Positions 27,431 to 37,297 of a stretch of 54,838 bases of DNA are shown piece by piece. The translations under genes were made by a program, and so were the position numbers. The stretch's first letter is position 1. Each line of letters starts with the position of its first letter. The notes below the pieces were generated by a model that worked only from the letters and a program-made list of their open reading frames with translations, did no database searches and was not told the origin of the DNA. Source of the stretch: Deltaproteobacteria bacterium (GTDB taxonomy: Bacteria > JADJOY01); NCBI GenBank assembly GCA_016713535.1, contig JADJOY010000063.1:1-54838 (forward strand), in the 5' to 3' direction.

Positions 27431-28459
27431 TCAGGGCTGCGGGAGGTGAAGGCGCGACAGGAGCTGCTTCTGAAGCAAGCTCGCGGCCGGCCCACTGCTC
27501 GTCAGCGCGACGAAGCGGTCGAGCAAGCGAGCCGTCGGGGTCTTGGGGAAGATCTCGACGGGATTCGCCGCGAGCAGCGCGCCCATCGCGCCCCCATCAC
27601 CCTCGACCGCGAGGCGTCCGGCAAGACCGAACGCCAGCCCGGCAGCGAGGAAGTTCGCGTAGCCTCCGGGCGGCAGGAAACCCGCCTGGATCTCGATGTT
27701 GTGGGCCATCTCCGGACTCGAGGCGAGCAGCCCCGTGAGGTCGGTCTGGTCGCCGAGCTTGGCGATGGCCCGGTTCGGGTCCTTCACCGCGGCCTGCAGC
27801 CGGTCGTAGCAATCCGGCGCGGCGATGCAGTCGAGCACGAACGGCACCTTGAACTCGCCGTCGGCCTTGCCGGTCGCGACCGGCACCTGCATCGGAAGGG
27901 TGGGATGGCCCTGCAGCAGTGCGCGTGGTCCACGAACGTCGAGTTTCACGAGGCGGAACGAGCCGCGGGCCGCTTCCGTCCACCCGTCGTGCTCGACGCG
28001 TGCGGCGAGTCGCCCGAGCGCGGTGGCGTCGAGCGTCTGCACCGAGTTCGCGATCAACGCGTGGATCAGGGCGGTGGGCGGCAGCCCCTTCACCTCGGTC
28101 GGGACGTCCGGGCCGAGCCGAGCACGGAGCAGCTCCTTGGCGCGCTCGGACACGAGCGGGTCGTCGCTCTTCATCTGCTCGACCAGCCGCGCCGTCTCCT
28201 GCATGTCCTTGGGCTTGACCCACAGCGCCGCGAGGGGCTTCGCCGTGTCGGTCAGCACCACCAGGATCGGGTCCTTGGGCTCGACCGCGTAATCGAGAAT
28301 CGCACCGACGTCGGACCCGAGCTGGACGACGACCGAGCCCAGCACCAGCAGCGACAGCGCGAGCGAACCGACGAGCGTCGCGATGAAGCTGCGCGTGACC
28401 CAGCCGAGCGCGGCGACGAGCCCGAACACGATGGCGAAGCCGAGCAAGTTGAGGATCAC
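27431..28459 (-). CDS. Membrane-anchored protein, unknown
   Basis: 342 residues, intact. Two N-terminal hydrophobic segments (LGFAIVFGLVAALGWV and FIATLVGSLALSLLVLGSVVV) are followed by a mostly helical soluble part with two cysteines in CIAAPDCYD. A region near residues 275-310 (GGYANFLAAGLAFGLAGRLAVE) may dip into the membrane. No known family or catalytic motif was recognised. It converges on aroC (24 bases between stops) and is followed on the same strand after 67 bases by nothing upstream but the radical SAM gene, which lies behind it. Confidence 0.55.
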   Translation of the reverse strand: MILNLLGFAIVFGLVAALGWVTRSFIATLVGSLALSLLVLGSVVVQLGSDVGAILDYAVEPKDPILVVLTDTAKPLAALWVKPKDMQETARLVEQMKSDDPLVSERAKELLRARLGPDVPTEVKGLPPTALIHALIANSVQTLDATALGRLAARVEHDGWTEAARGSFRLVKLDVRGPRALLQGHPTLPMQVPVATGKADGEFKVPFVLDCIAAPDCYDRLQAAVKDPNRAIAKLGDQTDLTGLLASSPEMAHNIEIQAGFLPPGGYANFLAAGLAFGLAGRLAVEGDGGAMGALLAANPVEIFPKTPTARLLDRFVALTSSGPAASLLQKQLLSRLHLPQP

Positions 28460-28526
28460 GCGGTCTCCCTCGGGGCCGTCCGGTCCGACGCGCCCGAGTG
28501 TACCCCAGCCGGGTCGGCCGCGGACG

Positions 28527-29510
28527 CTAGACGAGCCGGGCCAGGTTCAGCGCCGCCCCGACGTTCGGCGCGAAGGCCTGGTTGATCTCGACGTGGTTCG
28601 CGCACGGGCAGGTGCCGCAGCTCAGCACCTCGAGTCCGCGAAACGCCCGTTCGAACGCCCGGGCGCCGTCGCGCAGCACGTTCCCACCCGGTGGGCTGGC
28701 CTTGTTCTCGGCGCAGATCACCACGTCGCCGTTGACTTGCACCCGGCAGAACAGGAACCCGCCCGCGCACCGTGACCACGAGAGGTCGGGCCATTCGCGT
28801 AGGTAGCGGAGGCCCTCGATCGAGTTTGCGATGACCCGCGAGCGCCCGCTTCGCTTGGCCTCGATGAGGAGGTCGATGGCCGCGCGGTAAGCGCCGACCG
28901 CCGGGTAGACGTCGGTGCGGTCCTCGGGTGGATCGAAGACCGGCTGAAACGTCAGCGGCACGTCCTCGCTCTCCCCGAGCGCCAACAGCTCGTCGACCGC
29001 ATCGAGGCTCAGGCGATGGAGGACGACGGTCACGCGGCGCTTGATACCTCGATCGCGAGCCAGGCGAAGGCTCTCGACGACCTTGTCGAACGAGCCCGCG
29101 CCGCGCACCTGGTCGTGGACCTCCCGCCCGCCGTCGAGGCTGGTGGTGAGATCGGTGATCCACCCCAGGATCTCCTGCTGGCGCTGCAGGAACGTGCCGT
29201 TGGTGTTGAGGCTGACCGAGAGCCCCAGGTCGTGGCCGCGCCGCGCGAGGTCCACGACGCCGGCGTAGAGGAGAGGCTCGCCGCCGGTGAAGACCACCTT
29301 GCGTCCGCCGAGCCGCGCCACCTCCTCGAGGAGGTGGCCGACCAGCTCGCTGGGGAGCTCGATGCGCTGGTCGCTGGTGCGCGTGCAGTAGTCGCAGCGG
29401 AAGTTGCAGCGCAGCGTGAGCTGGATCCCGACCACCAGTGGCGTTCGCGATCCCAGGACGCGTGCCCCGATGAACGGCAGAGCCAGCGAGGTGGCGGTAC
29501 GAAGGTTCAT
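28527..29510 (-). CDS. Radical SAM protein with SPASM-like C-terminus
   Basis: A 327-residue intact protein. The core has the iron-sulfur triad CNFRCDYC (CxxxCxxC), then VVFTGGEPLLY (the GGE motif) and LSVSLNTNGTFL. The barrel is followed by a Cys-rich tail: SRCAGGFLFCRVQVNGDVVIC and LSCGTCPCANHVE. Such SPASM-like tails bind one or two extra clusters in enzymes that modify peptides or act as anaerobic maturases. The start was placed at the ATG at 29510; an upstream ATG adds 22 basic residues. No precursor-peptide gene was recognised beside it, so the substrate is open. Confidence 0.82.
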   Translation of the reverse strand: MNLRTATSLALPFIGARVLGSRTPLVVGIQLTLRCNFRCDYCTRTSDQRIELPSELVGHLLEEVARLGGRKVVFTGGEPLLYAGVVDLARRGHDLGLSVSLNTNGTFLQRQQEILGWITDLTTSLDGGREVHDQVRGAGSFDKVVESLRLARDRGIKRRVTVVLHRLSLDAVDELLALGESEDVPLTFQPVFDPPEDRTDVYPAVGAYRAAIDLLIEAKRSGRSRVIANSIEGLRYLREWPDLSWSRCAGGFLFCRVQVNGDVVICAENKASPPGGNVLRDGARAFERAFRGLEVLSCGTCPCANHVEINQAFAPNVGAALNLARLV

Positions 29511-29622
29511 GGCCGGGCCGAGGCGGGATCGACGGAGGGGAATGGCAAGTATCCGGGCCGGGCTCGATGTCCGCAACTCGGCGAGTCACGGCCGGGACCA
29601 TCGCGCCGGGCGCGCGGTTGTG

Positions 29623-31014
29623 TCACTCGGCGAGGGCCGCTCGCAGATCGTCGAGAACGTCCGGATCCTCGCAGAACACCTCGGCGAGGCTCGGTAGGTC
29701 GGTCGAGGACGAGCGGATGTTCGCCACGACATCGCTTCCGTCGCCGGCCTCCTCGAGCCCTCGCGCCGCGAGGAACGCGAACCAAGCCGGGAGGGCCAGG
29801 AGCATCGCCGTGGCGCGGTGCACCGAGCCGAGCACCGGGTCGGCCGACAGCTCGAGGTGCGTGCCGGCGCTCGGAGCATCGGGGAGAAGGTAGCCGGCGC
29901 GTTTCGGCGCGCCCCGCAGCGCCTGCTTCGTGGCGCGCCCGTCCGGCTTGGCCGTCTCGAACATCCGCTCGGTCAGGTACGCCGCGATCTCGGCGCGCGC
30001 CAATTCCGCGCGCGCGCGGGAGAAGCCGTGCTCACGGGCCAGCACGCCGCAGAACTCGAGCGAGAGCAGGAACACGACCTGTTCAGCCTCTTCGAGGGTT
30101 CGGACCCCGCGGATCTCCGTGACGTCGAGCCCCTCCCCGGGGCGCTCCGTCCGACGGGTGACGAGGTCGCCCAGGAAGCTCAGATCGACGTCGCCGATGA
30201 CGCGAAGTCGCTCGACCAGCTCCGCGGGTGCCGAATCGAGATCCGGGTTGGCGTCGAGGGCCTCGACGATCGCGATCTGGACGTAGACGTCGTGGAGCTC
30301 GTCGAGGATCTCCGGGCGCTCGTCGTCGCCGAAGGCGTCGGCCTCCAGGGCGAGCCGGCCGGCTTCGGACGCGGCGCTCGGCCGTCCATGATAGAGGTAC
30401 GCATCCAGGAGCTGGAGCAGTTCCTCGGGGTCGTCCGCGACGTTCCGCGCCATGTCGAGCAGCGCCGTGGAGGTTCCCTCGTCCTGCAGCGCCATCCATG
30501 CGCGCAGCGCGCGGTCGAACGCGCCGTATTCCTGGAGCACCGCGGGTCGGTGGGAGCGTGCGGTGTCGAGGAGCCGGCCCACGTCCGCAGCTCGACGAAC
30601 CTGGAGCAGCTCGATTCCGATGCTGTTGATCAGATCGATGCAGGTCTCCGCGTCGAGCGGCGCACCGTCCGTCAAGCGTGCGAGGGTGAGCTCGTAGCGC
30701 CGCTCGAGCGGCTGATCGGCCAGCTCGTCCCAGATGGGATCGAGCGGCTCGTCGTCGTGATCATGGTCGTGATCGTGGTCGTGATCACAGTGCTCGCCGT
30801 GGACATGCTCGTGCTCGTGGTCAGGCTCATCGTGGCCATGCGAGCCGTGGTCATGGCTGGGGTCGTTGCATTCGTGTTCGTGGTGGTGGTGGTGGGAGGC
30901 CGCCATCGCCGTCGCGCGACGGGCTTCCTCCATCTTCGCCAGACAGCACTTCTTGAACTTCTTGCCCGAGCCACAGGGACAGGGGTCGTTCCGGCCAGCA
31001 TTCGTCGCAACCAT
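29623..31014 (-). CDS. SEC-C motif protein with a long His/Asp-rich metal-binding region
   Basis: 463 residues. It begins with a SEC-C zinc motif, [18 protein letters not shown], as at the SecA C-terminus. Residues 41-92 or so are a low-complexity region made largely of His, Asp and Glu (HHHHHEHEC, then [29 protein letters not shown]). This is followed by a long helical domain (about 370 residues) with no recognised family, containing [18 protein letters not shown] and [16 protein letters not shown]. The His tract would bind Zn, Ni or Co and recalls the storage loops of HypB or CobW-type proteins. SEC-C plus helical repeat proteins are often fused to unrelated domains, so the role is not inferred further. 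The start is the ATG at 31014, 48 bases after the YfhO gene on the same strand. Confidence 0.75.
   Translation of the reverse strand: MVATNAGRNDPCPCGSGKKFKKCCLAKMEEARRATAMAASHHHHHEHECNDPSHDHGSHGHDEPDHEHEHVHGEHCDHDHDHDHDHDDEPLDPIWDELADQPLERRYELTLARLTDGAPLDAETCIDLINSIGIELLQVRRAADVGRLLDTARSHRPAVLQEYGAFDRALRAWMALQDEGTSTALLDMARNVADDPEELLQLLDAYLYHGRPSAASEAGRLALEADAFGDDERPEILDELHDVYVQIAIVEALDANPDLDSAPAELVERLRVIGDVDLSFLGDLVTRRTERPGEGLDVTEIRGVRTLEEAEQVVFLLSLEFCGVLAREHGFSRARAELARAEIAAYLTERMFETAKPDGRATKQALRGAPKRAGYLLPDAPSAGTHLELSADPVLGSVHRATAMLLALPAWFAFLAARGLEEAGDGSDVVANIRSSSTDLPSLAEVFCEDPDVLDDLRAALAE
30740..30800 (-). repeat. Imperfect hexanucleotide repeat encoding His-Asp
   Basis: On the minus strand, CAC/CAT and GAC/GAT codons alternate to give the His-Asp run of the SEC-C protein. 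The DNA is a degenerate tandem hexamer (ATCACG-like units), a likely slippage site. Confidence 0.7.
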
Positions 31015-31061
31015 GGGGGTGATGTCTCCACGCGGCCGCAACCGACCGCAAACCCGGAAAG

Positions 31062-33485
31062 CTATCGACGACCGGATGCGGATGGAAGCGTCGCGGGGGC
31101 GAGGCGCTTGGGGCCGGCGGCGAGCGCGAGGAGAAGTGCCAAGCCCGCGATCGCGCTGATCGCGACCCCGCGCCAGAAGGGCGTCGGAACGTACCGCATG
31201 CGCACGACGTGATGTCCGGCGGGCACGTGCACTGCACGGAACATGACGTGCGCCGGGTGAATCGTGGTGGGGACGCCGTCGACCTCGGCTTCCCAGTGCG
31301 GCGCGAAGGGCTCGAGGACGACGAGCCAGGCGGGCCTGCTCGCGTCGACGGTCACTGCGAGTCGCTGTGTGCCGAGAACCCGGAGCGCCGCCCGATCCGC
31401 GCGCACGCCGGAGGCGAGACGCTCGGTGCCGTCTTCCTGCGGCGACACGCCCTCCACGAGCGCCTCCAGCCTCGGATCGATCAGTCCAGCAGGCGCGTCG
31501 TCGAGGAGGCGCAAAGCCTCGCGAGCGTCGGCGACGGGCCGGATCCGGTCGGCGATGAACGCGATCGGCAGCGCGGTGTCGCGGGAACTGGCGGCGATCG
31601 CGGAGCGGGTCCCGGGGGGCGCCGCGCCACGTTCCTCGGCGACCAACCACGCGACCGCGAGCGCATCGAGCCTCGCGGGCGGCGCCACCCGAGCAATCGA
31701 GTATCGCCCGACGTTGCCCGTGAAGAGCATGGTACGAGCCGGGATGAGGCCGATCTCGCCGGTGACGGACCGCAGGCCGTGGGCCGCGAGCCAGTTCGGC
31801 AGCACCTCACCCGGCGACCCTCCGATGCCGTAACCGTCCACGAACGAGGGGGGACGCGGCTCGCGCGCGACGGGTACCTCGGAAAGTACCCGCGCTCCGA
31901 CGGGAGTCGGATGGCTGGCTCGCATCGCGGCCACGAGTGCGCTCGCGTCGCCGGCCATCGACGCCTCGGTGCTGGGAAGCTCGCGAATCCACGGGGAGGC
32001 GTGGAGGCCGAGGTCGAGCATCGCCGCCGCGAGGACGAGCCCGCCAGGCCATCGAGACGTCGCCCCATGACGACGCAGGACCGCCGTGGAGAGTAGCGCG
32101 AGTCCCAGAAAGAGCTCGGATCGAATCGCCGAGGCGCGGGCCGTCTCCCACGCGGCGTCCCGTCTGGCGGTCGCCGAAGGGGAAGGTGGGAGATCGGTGA
32201 GGTGGTGCCAGGCCGTGCGGGCCACGGGGAGGCCGGAGCCGATTGCGGCCAGGGTGACGAGCGCAGCAGCGATCGTGGCGCGTCCCGCCCACGCTGCCAC
32301 GCGGGACCGATCGCGGTGGCGGGTCGGGTCCGTGACCACGTCGAAGCCGAGCCCGGCGAGGAGGCTCAAGGGGAGAGCCCCCAAGACCAACATGCGCGAG
32401 GGGATGCGAAATCCGCCGAGAGGGGGGATCAGCGCGCGCACGAGGGGTGCGAGCGGTGTGCGATCGCCGAGACCGTAGACGATGGCGCCGATCACGAGCA
32501 GCGCGAGCAAGCGCGACCGTGGCGCTCGTCGCGCGACCGCGCTCGCCGCCAGCAGCAGCGGCACGAGCCCCACGTAGAGGGGGATCTGGGTCGCCACGGA
32601 CGGGCCGACGTAGGTGCTCGTGTACTCGTTCCCGAGCAGATCGGGCGAGAGCAGGCGCGCGAGCCCCGCGGGCGCCAGCAGGATGCCGCCTCCATCCGCT
32701 GGCGCGAGCCCGAGGTGGCGATGGGACTGTCGAATCGCGTCGAGAGTCGGCAGCACCTGGTGCGCCGCGAGTGCCGTGCCGAGCAGCCAGCCCCCCACGA
32801 GCGCCAGCCACGACGCCGGGCTCGTGCGCATGGCGGGATCGCCGAGGATCCGTGCCACTGCGTAGGCCCCGACCAGCATCCACCCGTAGGCGACGTACTG
32901 GAGGTGTCCGGCGAGCAGCATCAACGCGACCGGCGCCGCGGTCAGCACGAGGCGCACGGGCTCGCGCCGGCGCACCGCGTCCTCGACGATCCAGAAAGCC
33001 GCCGGGATCCAAGCGACGACCGCGAGCTGGGGCAGCTCGCCGGCGGTGATCCGGGTGAGCAGCGCTTCGGATCCGGCGAAGGTGGCGCCCGCCAGGGCGG
33101 CGGCCGCGGGCGAGCAGCCCAGCGCCCGTGCATGGCGTTGCGTGAAGCAGCCCGCGAGCACCAGGTGAGCCAGGCACCACAGCGTGATCGTGCGCGGTGG
33201 ATCGAGGACCAGGTTCAGCAACGACAGCGGGTAGGCCAGCGACACCACGGCGAGGCCGTGGAACGGTAGGCCACAGAGCACGTTCGGGTTCCAGTGGGGG
33301 AATTCGCCTTCGGCGATCTGTCGCCAGGCCCACGTCCACCACGGGTAGAGCTCGCCGAGGGTGTCGTAGCCGTAGAGCACCGTCCCGTGCTGCAACACGG
33401 GCGCAAGCAGAAGCAGCGGCAGCGCGGCGGGCGCGAGCGCCGCCGCGATCCGGTGTGCTCGGGTGGGCGACGAGGTCGGGGTCAC
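31062..33485 (-). CDS. YfhO-family GT-C membrane protein (paralogue 1)
   Basis: An 807-residue polytopic protein, intact. It has the family's N-terminal pattern: a first span, then [14 protein letters not shown] and [24 protein letters not shown] in the first external loop. About a dozen membrane spans follow, then a periplasmic region and a C-terminal beta-rich domain with [32 protein letters not shown], and a final span. YfhO of Bacillus and Listeria glycosylates lipoteichoic acid from a lipid-linked sugar; in diderms the acceptor is unknown. A GTG at 33485 fits the first membrane span well. It diverges from a second YfhO gene across 180 bases. Confidence 0.82.
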   Translation of the reverse strand: MTPTSSPTRAHRIAAALAPAALPLLLLAPVLQHGTVLYGYDTLGELYPWWTWAWRQIAEGEFPHWNPNVLCGLPFHGLAVVSLAYPLSLLNLVLDPPRTITLWCLAHLVLAGCFTQRHARALGCSPAAAALAGATFAGSEALLTRITAGELPQLAVVAWIPAAFWIVEDAVRRREPVRLVLTAAPVALMLLAGHLQYVAYGWMLVGAYAVARILGDPAMRTSPASWLALVGGWLLGTALAAHQVLPTLDAIRQSHRHLGLAPADGGGILLAPAGLARLLSPDLLGNEYTSTYVGPSVATQIPLYVGLVPLLLAASAVARRAPRSRLLALLVIGAIVYGLGDRTPLAPLVRALIPPLGGFRIPSRMLVLGALPLSLLAGLGFDVVTDPTRHRDRSRVAAWAGRATIAAALVTLAAIGSGLPVARTAWHHLTDLPPSPSATARRDAAWETARASAIRSELFLGLALLSTAVLRRHGATSRWPGGLVLAAAMLDLGLHASPWIRELPSTEASMAGDASALVAAMRASHPTPVGARVLSEVPVAREPRPPSFVDGYGIGGSPGEVLPNWLAAHGLRSVTGEIGLIPARTMLFTGNVGRYSIARVAPPARLDALAVAWLVAEERGAAPPGTRSAIAASSRDTALPIAFIADRIRPVADAREALRLLDDAPAGLIDPRLEALVEGVSPQEDGTERLASGVRADRAALRVLGTQRLAVTVDASRPAWLVVLEPFAPHWEAEVDGVPTTIHPAHVMFRAVHVPAGHHVVRMRYVPTPFWRGVAISAIAGLALLLALAAGPKRLAPATLPSASGRR

Positions 33486-33665
33486 GCGCGGGGTCACGCT
33501 CGCCGCGAGGCGGTGAGCGAACCGGGGGGATCTTACTCTCGTCGCGGCCCCGGCCGGCACCAGGCTGGCGCTCGTCCCTCTCGTGTATGGTTGGCCCGCC
33601 CGCCGGTGGGGGGCCGGTGTCGCCATCCGCCCGGGACGCGAGCTGCCGCCGAGGCGCGAGTTCCC

Positions 33666-36197
33666 GTGAAGCTGCAGCCGCCCAGGACCACCTCGTCGCG
33701 TCGCGCCTGGCAAGAGCGCCTCGTGCTCGTCGCGGGTCCCGCGGTGATGGCGCTCGCCTTGCTCGCGCCGGGACTGCGTCCTGGTGGAATCGTGTTCGGT
33801 TGGGACACCGTGGGCGAGCACTTCGCATGGGAGTCGTGGGTGTGGGATCGATACGCGAGCGGTCGCAGCGCGCTCTGGAACTCGCACGTCTCGTGCGGCT
33901 TCCCGTTCCCCGCACAGGGGACCACCGGCGTCTTCTATCCGCTCGCGCTCCCGCACCTGTTCCTGTCCCACGGCCAGGCCACGGACGTCGTGCTGTGGCT
34001 CCACCTGTGGATCCTCGCCGCGGGCTGCGCGGCGTTCGTGCGCTGTGTCGGCGGAGGTGTGACCGGTGCGCTGGTTGCCGCGATCGCCTCGCTCGTCGCG
34101 GGGCCGATCGTGGGCTCGGTGCTGCTCGGCGGTCGCGCGCAGACGTTCGCGCTGGCCTGGATCCCGTGGATGCTGGTGGCCACCGAGCGGGCCGCGGCGC
34201 GCCGGGACGTGAGGTGGTCGTTGGCCGGAGGTGGCGTCGTGGGCCTGTCGTTGCTCGCCGGCCAGCCGTTCGCCACGGCGCAAGGCCTCGCCGGCTCACT
34301 CGGTTACGGATTGCTGCGGGTCGTCGATGATGGAGGGGGGCGTCGCTCGCGGTTGCGCGACGCGACTCTCGGCTGGCTCGTGATGGTGGTGGTCGGCGCG
34401 TCGGTCGCGGCGCCTCAGCTCGCGGCCTGGATCGAATACCGGCCTCGGGCGGGCGGCCAGGGCCAGCTTCCTGCCATTCTCGAGACGCTCGGTTCGCTCC
34501 CGCCGAGACAGCTCGTCACGCTGCTCTTCCCGGGGTTCTTCGGCGACGAGGCGACGACACCCTACTGGGGACACTTCCTCCTCTCGGTCGTCAACCCGTA
34601 CCTCGGGTGGGGCGCTCTGGTGCTGGCGCCAGCGGCGTTGAGGACGCGCTTCGGGCGCGTGGTGCGAAGCCTGGCCGTGATCGCCGGCGCATCCCTGCTA
34701 CTCGCCATGGGCGCCCACGTGCCGCTCGTGTACGAGCTCTGGCGCCGCATCCCGGGCGCGGCGGCGTTCCACTTTCCTGCGCGGTGGCTGGCGCTCGGCG
34801 CGATCGCGTGGTCGATCGCCGCGGGTCTGGGCGCAGCACACCTCGCCGACGCGTCGACCGGGGATGGCGCGTGGCGCCGCGCCGCTCGACGATCGGGCGC
34901 GCTCGCGTCGATCGCGGTCGTGTTCGCCTTGGTGATGACGCTCGGCTCGGAACAGGGCGTTGCCCCGGGCTGGCTGCGCGTCTTTCGAGCCGCGCAGGCG
35001 GATCCGCTGCGGGCGAGCGCGACACAGGACGCGGCAGCCGAGGTCTGGATGACGAGCGCTTACCTGGGGAGCAAGGCGTCGCTGATGCGCGGGCTGGTCG
35101 CGGCGGTGGCGGTGGCCGTGGCGATGCGCGCGATCCCGCGCGTCACGGCGCGGTCGCGGGCGGTGGCGCTGGTCGCGCTCGTCGGCGCCGATGCAGGCCT
35201 CTGGGCCTGGCGGTACGGGTGGCACGTCGGCCCCCGAGAGCTCGAGCTGCCGCCGCGCGTGGTCGAGCGGATCGCCGCCGGCGACCCCACGAGCCGCTAC
35301 GCGACCACACTCGCCCCGTCCGACACACCGGGCCCGCGCGAGTTGGTCCGTCACTTCTCGGGCCTCGATCAATATGCGCAAATGCCGATGCACGCGGGCA
35401 TGGTGGCGGGTCTGGATGCGCTGCAGTGGGGGAGTTACGGGCTCGACTCGATCAACCGGGTGCTCAACCGCGGGACGATCTTCGCGCAAGGGTTCCCCGC
35501 CGATCGCCGCTGGCTCGACTTCGCAGGCGTCCGGTGGCTGATCGCGCCGGCCGACGTGACCTCCGCCCTCGATCTCGACGGCTTGCGCGTGAGCCCTGAG
35601 AGCCAAGGCTTCCACGAGCTGCGCAGGGTAGCGGTGGGTCCCGGCTACACGATGTTCGAGAATCCCCACGCGCTGCCGCGCGCGCGGCTCGTCGACGATC
35701 CGATCGTCGCGGCCGACGAGGCCCGTCTGTGGCAGCACCTCGACGAGCCGGCCTTCGACCCCGCCGCGCAGGTCGTCGTGCTGGCACGTGACCTGGATCC
35801 CTCGGCCGGAACGGCGAGCGGCGTCGAGTCCTTCGAGCCGCGGGTGGAGTGGCGGGAGCGCGACGACGGTCACATCGGGCTCGAGGTGCACACCCCGACC
35901 GCGAGCCTGCTGGTGGTGGCCGAGAGCAGCTACCCCGGCTGGCGGGTGTCGGTGGACGGGGAAGAGCGGCGGGTCGTCGCCGTCGACGGAGCCTTCCTGG
36001 GCGTCCAGGTACCGGCGGGGGACTCGGCGATCGTGTTCCGTTATCGCCCCGCATGGTTGTGGCCCTCCCTGCTCGCGAGCGTGGTCGGACTGGTGCTCGT
36101 CTCGGCTGCTGTGGTGTCCGGGGCGAAGGCACGCGTGCGTCGGCACCAGACCAGGGCGGTCGAGTCATCTCGCCTTGCCGTCGCGGAATCGCCGTGA
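33666..36197 (+). CDS. YfhO-family GT-C membrane protein (paralogue 2)
   Basis: An 843-residue intact protein. The pattern is VFGWDTVGEHFAWESWVWDRY, then LWNSHVSCGFPFPAQGTTGVFYPLALPHLF. Multiple membrane spans, GFFGDEATTPYWGHF and FHFPARWLALGA follow. The C-terminal domain is YPGWRVSVDGEERRVVAV with LGVQVPAGDSAIVFRYRPA and a last span. The Trp-Asn-x-x-V-x-Cys-Gly loop is shared by all three paralogues here. GTG at 33666 starts a short basic N-terminus before the first span. It is followed by a 2OG-Fe(II) oxygenase and the membrane/propeller cassette on the same strand, so co-transcription is possible (gaps of 109 and 76 bases). Confidence 0.82.
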   Translation: MKLQPPRTTSSRRAWQERLVLVAGPAVMALALLAPGLRPGGIVFGWDTVGEHFAWESWVWDRYASGRSALWNSHVSCGFPFPAQGTTGVFYPLALPHLFLSHGQATDVVLWLHLWILAAGCAAFVRCVGGGVTGALVAAIASLVAGPIVGSVLLGGRAQTFALAWIPWMLVATERAAARRDVRWSLAGGGVVGLSLLAGQPFATAQGLAGSLGYGLLRVVDDGGGRRSRLRDATLGWLVMVVVGASVAAPQLAAWIEYRPRAGGQGQLPAILETLGSLPPRQLVTLLFPGFFGDEATTPYWGHFLLSVVNPYLGWGALVLAPAALRTRFGRVVRSLAVIAGASLLLAMGAHVPLVYELWRRIPGAAAFHFPARWLALGAIAWSIAAGLGAAHLADASTGDGAWRRAARRSGALASIAVVFALVMTLGSEQGVAPGWLRVFRAAQADPLRASATQDAAAEVWMTSAYLGSKASLMRGLVAAVAVAVAMRAIPRVTARSRAVALVALVGADAGLWAWRYGWHVGPRELELPPRVVERIAAGDPTSRYATTLAPSDTPGPRELVRHFSGLDQYAQMPMHAGMVAGLDALQWGSYGLDSINRVLNRGTIFAQGFPADRRWLDFAGVRWLIAPADVTSALDLDGLRVSPESQGFHELRRVAVGPGYTMFENPHALPRARLVDDPIVAADEARLWQHLDEPAFDPAAQVVVLARDLDPSAGTASGVESFEPRVEWRERDDGHIGLEVHTPTASLLVVAESSYPGWRVSVDGEERRVVAVDGAFLGVQVPAGDSAIVFRYRPAWLWPSLLASVVGLVLVSAAVVSGAKARVRRHQTRAVESSRLAVAESP

Positions 36198-36306
36198 GTA
36201 CGATCGATCTCGTTCGCGCCCACGGTCTCCGGTGCCGCGCTCCCGCGGACGGGGCCACCGGCCTGCATGCCGCCCCCTTCGGCAGGCGCCGCGACGGGAA
36301 GTGACG

Positions 36307-37221
36307 ATGATGCCGTCCATCGGCCACCGAGGGGAAACCGCTGCCGCGCTCGGTGACGATCCCGCCGAGACCGCGGCGCGGATGGTGGGGCGAGGGGAGC
36401 CTTCCGGCTGGATGTGGCCCGAGCAGCGGCGCGACGTTCGAGCGTTGGCCTCGCGGTTCGCGTCCGGTGCGCCGTTCCCTCACGTGGTCCTCGAGCCATT
36501 CCTCGATCCCGCTCGAGCGGAAGAGGTCGCCCGCTCCTTCCCGCGCGCGGATCCGAGCTGGATCCGCTTCACGCACATCAACGAGCGCAAATTCGGCAAC
36601 CCGTCCGTCGCGACGTTTCCTCCCCCCCTACGCGACCTGGTGGCGGAGCTCTCGTCGCCCGGCTTCGTGGCGTGGTTGGAGCAGGTGACCGGTATCGCGG
36701 GATTGCGGGCGGATCCGGACCTCTGCGGCGGCGGCTTGCACCAGACCCAGCGCGGTGGGTTCCTCAACATCCACACGGACTTCTCGAGTCACCCGCAGCG
36801 GTCGACCTGGCGTCGGGCGGTGAACCTGGTGTTGTTCCTCAATCCCGACTGGCGTGATTCGTATGGTGGTGCGCTCGAGCTGTGGCCCGCCGACATGAGC
36901 CGGTGCGCGGTACGGATCCCACCGCTCCTCAACACCTGCGTGATCTTCCAGGTCGGGCGCGAGACCCGTCATGGCCATCCCGATCCGCTGGTCTGTCCCG
37001 CCGATCGCTCCCGGAACTCGCTCGCGCTCTACTACTTCACCGAGGAACTCGGCCCTCCGACGCGCCACGCGACCAGGTACTATCCGCGCCCGGGCGATGG
37101 CGCGCGAGCGGCGCTCATCCGCGGCGAGAACCTGGCGCTTCGCGTGTTCGACCTCCTGAGGCGGCGCGGCTGGGTGACCGACGAGGCGATGAGCCGGGTG
37201 CTGGCGCGGCTGCAGCGCTGA
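36307..37221 (+). CDS. 2-oxoglutarate/Fe(II)-dependent oxygenase, prolyl-hydroxylase-like
   Basis: A 304-residue protein. It has the 2OG oxygenase fold: FPHVVLEPFLDPARAEEVARSF (helical start), GGGLHQTQRGGFLNIHTDF with the HxD pair, YGGALELWPADMS, and the distal His in RETRHGHPDPL. The 2-oxoglutarate-binding Arg is in DRSRNSLALYYF. This order matches the P4H-like Fe(II) oxygenases that hydroxylate amino-acid side chains, lipids or sugars. The start is the first of two ATGs at 36307 and 36310, after GGGAAG. It lies between a YfhO gene and the membrane/propeller cassette on the same strand. The substrate is unknown; location suggests an envelope component, which is only a guess. Confidence 0.82.
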   Translation: MMPSIGHRGETAAALGDDPAETAARMVGRGEPSGWMWPEQRRDVRALASRFASGAPFPHVVLEPFLDPARAEEVARSFPRADPSWIRFTHINERKFGNPSVATFPPPLRDLVAELSSPGFVAWLEQVTGIAGLRADPDLCGGGLHQTQRGGFLNIHTDFSSHPQRSTWRRAVNLVLFLNPDWRDSYGGALELWPADMSRCAVRIPPLLNTCVIFQVGRETRHGHPDPLVCPADRSRNSLALYYFTEELGPPTRHATRYYPRPGDGARAALIRGENLALRVFDLLRRRGWVTDEAMSRVLARLQR

Positions 37222-37297
37222 TCCACCCTCCCACCGCCTCGCGGATGCAGCGGGTGTCGGGCGTCGCGATGAACTCGAAGGTACCGGCCGACCCAAC

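Noticed and set aside
36198-36306. Terminator between the second YfhO gene and the oxygenase gene
   Set aside because: A GCCTGC/GCAGGC inverted repeat is present, but there is no T run, and the downstream genes could be co-transcribed.
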